Positions 32,777 through 42,024 of a DNA stretch of 64,000 nt are shown here, piece after piece. The position numbers and the translations under genes were made by a program. Origin of the DNA: Allantophomopsis cytisporea (taxonomy: Eukaryota; Ascomycota; Leotiomycetes; Phacidiales; Phacidiaceae); assembly GCA_024752435.1 (NCBI GenBank), contig CP103036.1:372001-436000 (forward strand), given 5' to 3'. The notes beneath the pieces were generated by a model. That model was given only the letters and a program-made list of their open reading frames with translations, made no database searches and had not been told where the DNA came from. How positions within the stretch are numbered: position 1 is the stretch's first letter; the number at the start of each line of letters is the position of its first letter.

Positions 32777-34385
32777 ATGTCTTCTCATCACGAGCCGAAG
32801 CTGTTGTTCAATGTACACAATATCAAGGCCTATCATCTACAACATGGTGTTGAGGATTCGCTCACTCCAACGCCCCAAACCATGTCTCTTCTGATGGTCC
32901 CAACATCTTCTCCTTTCTCAGGCTTGTCCAATGCAGACTCACAACCCGAGGCTCCAGAAGAGGACTTTTATCTCCATCTCCACCTGCCGCCGGAACTTGA
33001 TCTCCCTTTACCAGCAACTACGCAAATATATCACCAGCCGCCATGTAGCTATTTAATTCCTCGATGGGACCTGGGTCCGGATAGTGGAGCCTTTACTCGC
33101 ATTGAGTTTCCAAGAGACTGCCCAGAGGAGGACATCGACACTTTCGAGAGCGTACTGGCTCAAGCCACAACATTTTTCTCGAAGGGCGGTCAGCCCAGAA
33201 CTTCTGCTTCCACATCTGAGAAAAGAGCCACGTCCGAAAAAGTAGAATTGCCTCCATACGACCCGTCGACATTCAAAGATGGTCCCAGCGTACATGAACA
33301 TGGCCAAATTGTTCTCATCGATGAAGACGATGGTAGTGTTGTGGGCGAGCTTGGCGAAGGTTTCCAGGTTGACGATAGCGGTATCAAAGCGGGCTCAAAA
33401 GGTCAGTATACTACAATTTTTTATTCATAGCAATCCAAGGACTGACGATATTGACTTAGATCCTGTCGAGATCTCACTCCCGCAAGATGGATCTCATAAC
33501 ATTGGTGTTGCCACAGCGTCCGCTGAATATATCGAACTGGCTATGCATCCGGCATACAAGAACTCCAGTCTTGTTTCTAAGGCTGCTGTTGCTTCACGTT
33601 TCATTGTCACTACCTCAAGTTATATCTCAAGTACTCTACAATCTCAGGCGGACAGTTTTACGCAAAAAACAAAGCCCAATGCGCAACCAATGACCTTTGC
33701 ACCTACAACGCACACTCGTGTTCGGAAGGTGAATACTTTTTCGGAAGGTGCTGCTGGCCTCAGCTCCAAAACTGTTGGACAAGTCAGTAAGTATGCCCAG
33801 AATTTTGGGGCTTCATTGGCCCGAAAGGGCGATAGCAAGAAGGTTACGAGAGGTCTTGGCCCAGATGGGAAGCCGGTAGAGAATTATAAGCCTGGCTTGC
33901 TCAACAAGAGTATAATGGCATTTTCAACTATTGCAGATGGAATTGATCAAGCTGGGCGGAACCTGCTCGCATCAGGCGCTGCTGCTACTACGACTGTTGT
34001 TGGTCATAAGTACGGACCGGAGGCTGGAGAGATCTCCAAACATATTGGTGGAGGTGTAAAGAACGTTGGACTTGTCTACATCGATGCCGCCGGTGTCTCT
34101 CGCAAAGCTATTGTGAAGTCAGTGGCAAAAGGTATGGTGGTAGGCAAAGTTAGAGGTGGTGGCGATTTGATCGTTGGTGGTGGTGACGGTGGTGTTGTTA
34201 CGGGGCTTCCTGCAAATTGGAAGGAGCAAGAAGCTGCTCAAGGCCGCTATACAGATGGTATGAGCGGCGGGCGTGATGGTTCTGAAGCTATTGGCTATCG
34301 CATAAATCCCCGGCCAGGCTACGCACCTCGAGCTGAAGAATCGTCTGCACAGCGTTCCCAAGGGAAAAGCACCAAATATGCATAG
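32777..34385 (+). CDS. Senescence/spartin-domain protein
   Basis: Conserved fungal protein with a plant-senescence/spartin-associated domain; in plants and animals such proteins act at lipid droplets and endosomes, and the fungal role is not established. Exons 32777-33401 and 33460-34385 give 516 residues. The N-terminal half has FYLHLHLPPELDLPLPATTQIY and LIPRWDLGPDSGAFTRIEFP. The C-terminal domain (about residues 240-460) is Ala/Gly-rich and includes IELAMHPAYKNSSLVSKAAV, NKSIMAFSTIADGIDQAGRN and GHKYGPEAGEISKHI. The start is the first ATG in the frame; upstream codons open only through GTG. Confidence 0.85.
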
Positions 34386-34760
34386 ATTCTTGGAGCCTCC
34401 AGGTTTACACGATTACGAACTGCACGATCTTGACGAAACAAGAGTTGATTATAGTTCTATTTCTTTGGGCGGCATGATGAGCGTTTATATAGACAAATTC
34501 GGCGATATACCCTACCCTGCCTCAAGTTCCAATGTTTGTTCTGCGATGTTTGTCGTGGCACTTCAGAATCTTTCCAGAAACAGCTGTTTTAAATTCAATC
34601 GTTTCGGTCAGAATATATTAGGTAGTATGTTGAATGTATAGGCTTGAAGTCTTATTTCCAGCGCCGCTTTGCCACTCTTTTTGACTGACCCAAACCCCGC
34701 CAAGTTCCCAATATCAAGCGTCATATGCATTCCCATCGCCCCTTTCCTTCGCCAACCACT
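34386..34760. other. 3' flank of the senescence-domain gene
   Basis: About 375 bp after the stop. An overlapping open frame across the stop has no family features. Probably 3' untranslated sequence. Confidence 0.35.
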
Positions 34761-34922
34761 TCAACTGCATCCAAGGTTTGTTACAACACCAAGCGCGCAG
34801 TCTCCGGGTTCCTTTGTTGTGATATCGCTCGCAATGGGTGCTGCGATCACAACGCCAGCCATTGCAAGCTCAACAGCGCATGCAAGGAGAGCAATTATGG
34901 TTGCTGGAGATGAGAACTTCAT
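34761..34922 (-). CDS. Possible small secreted peptide, 53 residues
   Basis: I do not recognise a family. An intronless minus-strand ORF starts with ATG at 34922. It reads MKFSSPATIIALLACAVELA and then MAGVVIAAPIASD, which looks like a signal peptide ending near residue 22-32. The remaining tail of about 20-30 residues contains GDCALGVV and ends LGCS, giving two cysteines after the likely cleavage site. Base composition is normal (not RIP-like), although the gene lies between an ordinary gene and the second AT-rich island, where small effectors are often found. It could be chance, or the 3' end could be spliced to more exons. Confidence 0.4.
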   Translation of the reverse strand: MKFSSPATIIALLACAVELAMAGVVIAAPIASDITTKEPGDCALGVVTNLGCS

Positions 34923-35641
34923 ACTGGTGGTATAGCCTTTCGTTCGAAATTAGTATATTGACTTATGAGAGCAGAAATCTCCCAGAAAATGCTTACTTTC
35001 TGAGTTTGAGAAAGGTGAAGGAAATGGTAGTTGATATAGGGCTCAGTCAAATTGAGAAAGTTACGCAAACACGGAGTGAAGCAGACCTGCTGCGAAGAAG
35101 AAGAATATTGTTGCTGCAAGAATTTTAAATCTGGGAAGAAGAGTGAAGAACCAGGAGCATCGAGGTTAATGACAGTTTTCATTGAGGAAGGTCTTCATCG
35201 TACGTTATGCACGTGCTGTTTGTGTATGGTTTCAGGATGCCCTCACTCAGACTTTTGTTGTTACATCGAAGCCGATGATGATGTTTCAGCAACCTACCTT
35301 ATTATGGTGTAAATAGTACCTGCTCAAGCGGCGAATCACTCACTACTATGAAGGAGGGTCTTTCCTATTCCTTTGGCTTTGAGATTGAACCGAAGAGCTG
35401 ATAAAAGCTATTCTGGAAGATCACGACTAGTGCTCCTGATATTGTTGTATTTCGTTACCACTCCTTGTTACCAGCTGCATTTGCTTTTGATGCGGATTTA
35501 CAAATGAAGGCAGCATCATAATCAATGACTCATATTTGATAGATATCTCCAGGTTACGCTAGCTAACTACTATTAATTATAGATTACATCTGTCTAGGAC
35601 AGTTTGTTTCCAACATGGAAAACAACACAGATGATGTTTAG
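34923..35641. other. Region upstream of the second AT-rich island
   Basis: About 720 bp with only short open frames on both strands and no recognisable product. No repeat seen. Confidence 0.3.
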
Positions 35642-35707
35642 TAATGTGACCTCACCAAAAGCAACGCATTTCTTAATATTTTTGCTAGAATTCATTGTAA
35701 CTCCACA
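35642..35707. mobile_element. Fragment of foldback element (left terminus)
   Basis: Begins TAATGTGACCTCACCAAAAG with a GCAACGCA box and reaches GTAACTCCACA, matching the first 65 bp of other copies. The next copy starts immediately at the TA at 35708, suggesting another nested insertion. The rest of this copy may resume at 36452 (CTCTTACACTTTATAAGAGC), though not at the matching point. Confidence 0.5.
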
Positions 35708-36451
35708 TAACGTGACTTCACCATAAGCGACGCATTACTATTACCGACGCATTTTTCAATATTTCGTCAATATCTCATTATAGATCTACACACACTAGTC
35801 CAAATCAGACAAAAGAATAGGCTACTACATTTCAGCTTACGTTCTACTAGATACGTAAGTTTCAAGTTAATCAAGTGCAATAGCGCCAAGTTATACTTAT
35901 TTTTAGTATATGTCTTTTTACTATTTTGTTTACACTTTATAAGAGCTCCTAGCTATCTGTATATAGACTGTCTTATATATAAGGCTACTAGGATACAAAG
36001 ACTTTATCCAAGTTCATAGCCATTTATAATTGCTCTAGCTAAAGTTATTAAATGATTTAGTAAAAAGCAAGTGATTTTTCAAGCTGTATGCTATATCTCT
36101 ATTTAGCAGCTATATAACTATAAACCCGAGTTATATATAAAGTCTTCTAGCCTGAATAAGCCTCTGTATATAGCGATTTGTATACAGCTAGCTAGGAGTA
36201 GTTACTTGGAAAGTAGAAGGGAAGTCAAATATAAGAGCTAACTATAATTAAGTATACCTTAGTATCTATAATAGCATGCAATTAGCGTAAAACTTTTACG
36301 TTCAATAGAGCAGAATCTAGAGAGTAGTACAATATCTCCCTACTTGATTTGGACTAGTATATGTAGAGTTATAATAAGATATTGACAAAGATATTATAAT
36401 TTGCGTCGCTTTGGCTAATACGTCGGTTCCCTATAGTATTAAGTCACGTTA
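35708..36451. mobile_element. Foldback element, best-preserved copy, 744 bp
   Basis: Perfect 11-bp termini TAACGTGACTT (35708-35718) and AAGTCACGTTA (36441-36451). Just inside lie GCGACGCA and CCGACGCA boxes on the left and GCGTCGCTTTGG and ACGTCGGTTCCC on the right. The arms of about 0.3 kb are inverted copies: AGTCCAAATCAG against GATTTGGACTAGT, and AAGAGCTCCTAGCTA against TAGCTAGGAG. A short loop carries GCAAGTGATTTTTC. No ORF. This copy shows the undisturbed site at which the pogo element at 28479 inserted in its relative. Confidence 0.8.
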
Positions 36452-36549
36452 TTTCTCTTACACTTTATAAGAGCTCCTAGCTAGCTGTATGAGAATGGTA
36501 TTATATATAAGCTTATTAGAGTACAAAAACCTTATGTTTAAACTTAGAG
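36452..36549. mobile_element. Foldback element remnant
   Basis: CTCTTACACTTTATAAGAGC then CTAGCTAGCTGTATG and AAGCTTATTAGAGTACAAAA are the inner-arm blocks of the family, without termini. Confidence 0.5.
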
Positions 36550-36691
36550 TAACTAGCCCAGAATCGACGCACACCACAATTCTCAGAGAATAGTGGATGA
36601 AGTAGAGACTCAAACGCGAAAATTCGCGAAGATTAGGGGCACTGCTTCGCTTCTACTATGAAACATGCGGTGCGTTGGTTCTAGGTAGTTA
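36550..36691. mobile_element. Short MITE, 142 bp, TA-flanked
   Basis: Left TAACTAGCCCAGAATCGACG and right end, inverted, TAACTACCTAGAACCAACGC, are imperfect terminal inverted repeats of about 25 bp bounded by TA. The inside has near-normal base composition (including GCGAAAATTCGCGAA) unlike the AT-rich surroundings. No ORF. Confidence 0.65.
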
Positions 36692-36739
36692 CTCTATAGT
36701 TGTTCTTAATGACTATACCTGGCCTTATCATGACTTGTA

Positions 36740-37000
36740 GGGAGGCGACATATAACCTATTACCGATGTGTTTTGACTAAATATGAATACAAACCCACGC
36801 ATTAGTCCGAATCAGGCAGAAAGATAGATTACTACTCTTTAACTTCTGAAATACAAGATGTGTAAGTTTTACATCAATTGGATGCATCTGCACCAAGGTA
36901 TACTTATTTTTAGTAGTTATATACTTATTTTCCACTTCTTTTGCTATCTATAAGGACTACTAGCTAGTTATATAGAGAATGTTATAGGTTGATAGTTATG
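36740..37000. mobile_element. Foldback element half-copy
   Basis: Carries GCGACATATAAC, TTAGTCCGAATCAGGC, GTAAGTTTTACATCAATTGG and TATTTTTAGTA blocks of the left arm, but no matching right arm. Confidence 0.5.
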
Positions 37001-37717
37001 TCACGTAATTTCCCCTAAAACCGGGATATTTTCCAAAGTAATGCAATTTTTAAGATTTGGTTAATATTGTATCATAACGCCATGTACACTAGTCCAAATC
37101 GGGCAGCAAGATAAAGTATAACTCTCTAGCTTCTGCTCTACAATATATATAAGTTTTATATCAATTGAATACAAGTAAACTAAGTTGTACTCAGTTTTAG
37201 TATATCCTCTTTTTCTACTTCTCTTGTACTTTACAAGAGCTTCTAGCTAGCTATATGCAAATTGTTATTATATATATAAGCTTATCAGGGTATAAAGACC
37301 TTATATATAACTTTATTCGAAATTTATATAACTTGTAAAAGGAGATATTGCATACAATTTAAAAAATCACTTGCTTCTTACCAATGCTCTTTATAGCTCT
37401 AGCTAGACAATTATAAATAGCTACAAGCTTTTATATAAAGTCTTTATACCCTAATTAGCTTATATATAAGACAGTTTGTATATAGCTAGCTAGGAGCTCT
37501 TGTAAAGTATAAGAAAAGCCAAATATAAGGATTAATTGAAATTGAGTGTAACTTAGTAAATTTGTACTCAATTAGCATGAAAGCTATATATACTGCAGAG
37601 AGGAAGCTTTAGAATCATATGCCGGTCTGCTTACCGGCTTAAGACTAGTGTGTGTAGAGATGTAGTTACTTTAAGTGAAAACTCTAAAAATGCGTCGCTT
37701 ATAGGCTAGTTACGTTA
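37001..37717. mobile_element. Foldback element, about 0.71 kb
   Basis: Left TCACGTAATTT and right TAGTTACGTTA; left AGTCCAAATCGGGC faces right ACCGGCTTAAGACTAGT. Inner blocks ACTTTACAAGAGCTTCTAGC and TAGCTAGGAGCTCTTGTAAA are clear inverses, as are GTATAAAGACCTTATA and TATAAAGTCTTTATAC. The left terminus has extra bases and its border is uncertain. Confidence 0.65.
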
Positions 37718-37760
37718 CATCATATAAAATAAGTAAATAGTTACTGCAAGACAATATATA

Positions 37761-39612
37761 AGTCTGTACCCATAGTAATAGGCTACCCAGGGAAATAGGC
37801 TACTTTACAAAATTATTCAACTCTTACAATATCTACAATAGTATATAAACAACTACAATAGTAATAGAATTGAACCTATAGATTATAAATACTCTACTCA
37901 AATAATATATCCTTGTATATATATAAGTTGTAAACCTGAGGCTCTAACTTAATACAGGCCTATATTTCAATAACCTGTTTAATAAAGGCAAACCATTTAT
38001 TAGTATCAATATATATTCTTCTATGCTTTTGTAGTCTTATTGTAGCTATTGTAGCTTTTAATAACAATACTTCTTATTGTAGTATAGCAACTTAAGTGTT
38101 TTTATTGTCAAGACTCTTCCCTAGCTTAGTAAATAAACGCCGGCTATTTCGGTATTCTGCAGGTAGTATATATTCAAGTAATTTCTAGGAGTATTATCGA
38201 AGATCTAATCCTTTTTGCAGTATTAATAGCAACTAACTATATCTTTAGTCCTTTGCTATTGTCCTTTGCTCTTCAATAAAAGTTGTTTGTCTTTTATTAT
38301 TGTAAATAAGCTAGTTATTTAGAGCCTTCTAGATCTTTAGGCTATTATACCAAGTATTCTATAACCTACTCCTAAACTAGCTAGACTGTATATTCTGCTT
38401 ATTTATAGTATCCCTCCTTGCTAGTATATAACATTGTATAAAGCCTAATTTGCTAATAGGTATACAATTAGTATTAATAGCAAGGTTATCAATATATTGC
38501 TGGTATTTTTGCTTTAATAGTAAGAATATACTAATATCTAGCGGCTACAATATATAGGAAGTATAAAGCAGTAAGAATAGCAAGTATATTTTATTAACAA
38601 AGTATTTATATATAAATTCTTTATTGTTATAACTTCTATAGCTGTTAATAATAAAGAGCTAGTAGCTTGGTATTGTTAGCTCTATTAATAGTATAAAGTA
38701 TTTAATAAGCTATTGTAAGCTAATTTCATTAGAAGTCTAGCTATTAAGTAAAACTATAAACTTCCAATCGACAATAGTAGAGCTTATTGAAGGAATCTAT
38801 TGATATTGTAGATATTAACCTTTAAATATAACTAGTAGTAGTATTAATATCCTAGTAGTAGAAATATACTCTACTATTGTTGTCTAATTGCAAGAATCTA
38901 GGCTCTTTCTAAATATTGACTTCTTCTAAGTATCTCTAAGTACTAGTTTATTAATCCTAAGTCCTTCTATAATACCTGCTTTGTCTATATTCTACCTATT
39001 TTCAGGTAGAATAGCTATCAAAGCTAGGTTTTCAAAGAGCTTAAAGAATTGCTCGATGTTAGCAGGAGATATACTATTAACTTTTGAATTATTAATAGTT
39101 TTAGCTTTTATTGTCTTCAGCTTCGGATTTTGTATAAGGAAGTTGCAGATCCAATACTTTCTAAGAGGCTTATTGTTGCTAGTAGTAGTAAGTATATACT
39201 ATACTATATACTAGAGTTGTATATATGTAGGTATATAGCTTAATTGGCCCTGTATAATAGCCTAGTTAACAATAGCTTCTTCCTAGCTATTAGCAAGCCG
39301 CTACTAGGATTTATAGGCGAATTAAATAGATTCAATCCTATTGATACGGTTTTGTATTGTTGTACGTAGGATCCTATAGTCTTTGGCTATACTTCGTATT
39401 GATTGGCTATTATTGACTGCATTAAGTACACTAGTAAATATATCTTCGGTGTATTCGCGCATTGTAATAATATCATCAATAGGTCACAATAGTAAGGTAA
39501 TTGGAAGTAAGTTGGTTGAATAGCTTTGTGTTCAATATCTACAATAGTATAGCTATATGCGTTTACAAAGTGGCCCATTTCCCTGGGTGGCCCATTACTA
39601 TGGGCACGGACT
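37761..39612 (-). mobile_element. Full-length pogo-type transposon (Fot1/Flipper-like), RIP-inactivated
   Basis: 1,852 bp flanked by TA on both sides (37759-37760 and 39613-39614). The terminal inverted repeats are about 50 bp: left AGTCTGTACCCATAGTAATA, right inverse AGTCCGTGCCCATAGTAATG, differing almost only by C-to-T/G-to-A. Length and repeat size match what I recall for Fot1 and Botrytis Flipper. The transposase lies on the minus strand. Termini differ from those of the foldback family, so this is a separate lineage. Confidence 0.85.
37800..39462 (-). pseudogene. RIP-damaged pogo/Fot1-type transposase
   Basis: From an ATG at 39462 the frame reads YTEDIFTSVLNAVNNSQSIR and IAKDYRILRTTIQNRINRIE (HTH_psq). 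Then come NPKLKTIKAKTI and PENR-stop-NIDKAGIIEG (the block containing the first catalytic Asp). Next are VIFKG and LLYTSYIL-stop-PLDIS (family HTSHVLQPLD), and a C-terminal NSRRLFTKLGKSLD. Many TAG and TAA codons replace Gln and Trp codons, as RIP produces. Domain order and spacing are full length. It is inactive. Confidence 0.85.
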
Positions 39613-39934
39613 TAATTATTTGATCAGTTTAATCTTTTGAAAAAAAACTTAGTTAATTAGCTAGGGACTTCTAGACAATCTGCAATACCAAGGTAGTTAC
39701 TAATTACATATAGTTATGTTATCGCAATGTTCACTATCGTAACTTACATCTGTCCAAATTATAAGTTCTGCAGAAGTAGCACTCATGAGGTTAGACAGAT
39801 TCTTCCCTTTCAAGTCATAGTTATTACTCACCCGACGGGTTGAGTTATCAGAGGTTCCTATAAATAGTTAAGGGAGAAAACTGGCGATATTTGTCCACTT
39901 CGACTATCGTCAGACGTGATTGTCGACAGATACC

Positions 39935-40616
39935 ATGGCCACCACCACAATACAGAAAGTAAGCCGTACCGCAACCATCCGGCAACTACTTCAGGTATGT
40001 ATCTAAACACAATGGCCTTGTTATGGAATGCTTGTAACAATGTTTAGCACCGCAGTATGAGTACAAAATCTGTGCCAAACTTTTCGGCAAATTCAAATAT
40101 CTCGGCATTAACCCAAGAATTGACTCCCCTGCTTAGCACGGGCGGTGGACAGTGGTCGCTCATCCCATCGGGTGAAGGTCTCTCGAGGAGTTTCAAATTC
40201 AAGACCTTCAAGAAAACATGGGTGCGTGATATGGTTACGTTGTCAAGCCGACGAAGATGAGTACTGACTATACAGGCTTTCATGGATAGTGTTGCCAAAG
40301 AATGTTCAGTACAAAAACATCATCCTGAATGGTCAAATGTATGAAACCGGAAGCCCAATGATGGTAGATGAGAATGACTGCTAACGGACTTGTATTAAAG
40401 ATATACAATACAACATATATCAGGTGGACAACACACAGTCCTCAGGGTCTCTCCTCAAAAGATATTACCATGGCAAAATTTTGTGACCAGCAAGCTATTG
40501 AGCACGGGGAGTTACCACCCGAGGATGAGACCGTAAAGACAGAGACGAGCAGATTGTCAGACCTCCCGGGTGAGGTTGCAGCTGCCGGAGGCTGTTGTGG
40601 TCCAAAGCAGAAATAG
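39935..40616 (+). CDS. Pterin-4a-carbinolamine dehydratase family protein
   Basis: Predicted 4a-hydroxytetrahydrobiopterin dehydratase, which recycles oxidised pterin cofactor. Exons 39935-39994, 40048-40221, 40276-40338 and 40401-40616 give 170 residues. The catalytic motif HHPEWSNIYN sits at about residues 93-102, preceded by FKFKTFKKTWAFMD and followed by TTYIRWTTHSPQGLSSKDI, all typical of the fold. The N-terminal ~45 residues and C-terminal ~45 residues (ending GGCCGPKQK) extend beyond the ~100-residue core. It lies about 320 bp from the end of the RIP-killed pogo element. It is convergent with ERG25, with stops 363 bp apart. Confidence 0.9.
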
Positions 40617-40979
40617 TTGTCATTTGTATGCTCTAGCCAATGTATGTACATAGTTCAGAAGGTTAAGACAATATAAAATTTACAATTCCGAAGTCCACGT
40701 AAACCGCCCGCCATAAAATATGTACAATGTTAAATTATGTGGCATCTGTTGCCCATTACAAGGTCTTTCTATGGCTGATAAAACAGCTCTAATTCTGAAA
40801 CGCCATACAATGCATTACATCAGGAGTCATGTTCAGCCATAAGGCTGTACCATTCCGCCTCCAGGGTTGCCACCTTTCCTTCAAGCTTCAGTGAAAGAAA
40901 AATTTCGTTATTCCCTCGAAGCTGTCGTAACAATTCGCTCATCGAGTTTCATGACCTCTACGATCGTGGCCAATTCCAA
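40617..40979. other. Convergent 3' region between the dehydratase and ERG25
   Basis: About 360 bp between facing stop codons, with no gene or repeat seen. Confidence 0.35.
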
Positions 40980-42024
40980 TTACTGGACCTTCTTGCCTTC
41001 CTTCATCATCTTACGTTCGCGTCTTCTCTTGGCAGCCTCTGGACCAGACTCGGTGTCCAAGCAGTAATCCCACCATCTAAAGCTACTGGAGTAGTTTCCG
41101 ATGAAACGCTCATGATGGACATCGTGATGCTCGGCGCCGGCCCAGAATGGCAGGAAGTGATGCAAAGACCATGGGAACTCGTAACCACTGTGCGCATCGA
41201 TAGCTTGGAAAAGACGGCAGACGATCCAAATGTACATGGTCAAAATATGTAAATTTCCGGTGATAGACAACCAGAGGATTGGAGACCCAACAGTGCCCAG
41301 ACCAAGGACCATAACCTCAATTGGAGAAGCGTATTCAGCAGCGAGTCCGAAAGGAGCCGAGTATTGATGATGAATCTTATGAATGTGTTTGTAGAGTGGT
41401 CCCCAGTGCATCGCTCTGTGGGTCCAGTAATGCCAGGTATCCTCGAGGACGAAAAAGACGGCAATTTGAGCAGCCATGGTGAGAAGTGAGGGGAAAGGGA
41501 CGTCGGTGTCCATGCCGAAGTATTTTGCCATTGGATGGAACAGCCAAATTTGGGGGAGCTCGACGGTGAAGTGACTCAAAAGAACGAGTTTCGCGCAGTT
41601 CCATTGCTCAGCTGCAGTAGGAATTTTTTGCTAGATATGCGTTAGTCTAACGTAGCTTTGTATGCGATTGAGTATACTCACGCCCTGAATCTTGTACTTG
41701 TTAAAGTATGGGATGCGATCGATAATAATCCAGGGGAGAGATCGTCCAAAGTAGATGACTTCGTGCATCACAAAAGACATGATACCTGTTGCCAGGACAT
41801 CATTCTGCATGTATGCGTACCAGGCCGCCCACATGCGTTCGAAGACATTGAGATGAATTGCAACCTTGCTGATTTCCTCGTAGTAGCCAATGTAAGAATC
41901 GGGCGACGACGGCAGCGCCGCAATGGTGGAGTTCCTGTTGAGAATTTTATTAGTCTTTTGTTACTTCACAATATATATGGCGGAACAAACTAGACAGAGG
42001 GTGATTGACTTACAAGACGTCCAT
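40980..42024 (-). CDS. ERG25: C-4 methylsterol oxidase
   Basis: ER membrane non-haem di-iron oxygenase removing sterol C-4 methyl groups in ergosterol synthesis. Exons on the minus strand: 42024-42014, 41934-41682 and 41630-40980; 304 residues, the usual size. The first exon encodes only MDV plus two bases, and splicing gives [14 protein letters not shown]. Metal-binding histidine clusters: HRAMH at about 159-163, HKIHH at 172-176 and HHDVHH at 256-261. Several hydrophobic segments surround them. The C-terminus is lysine-rich ([10 protein letters not shown]), consistent with ER retention. Filamentous fungi often have two paralogues and I cannot say which this is. Confidence 0.93.

Noticed and set aside
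34378..34641. 87-codon plus-strand frame overlapping the end of the senescence-domain gene
   Set aside because: It starts inside the last codons of that gene in another frame and shows no family features; treated as 3' UTR.
35700..37717. CRISPR-like array suggested by recurring GCGACGCA and AAGAGCTC words
   Set aside because: The words recur as parts of inverted transposon arms with no regular spacer length, and the DNA is from a eukaryote.
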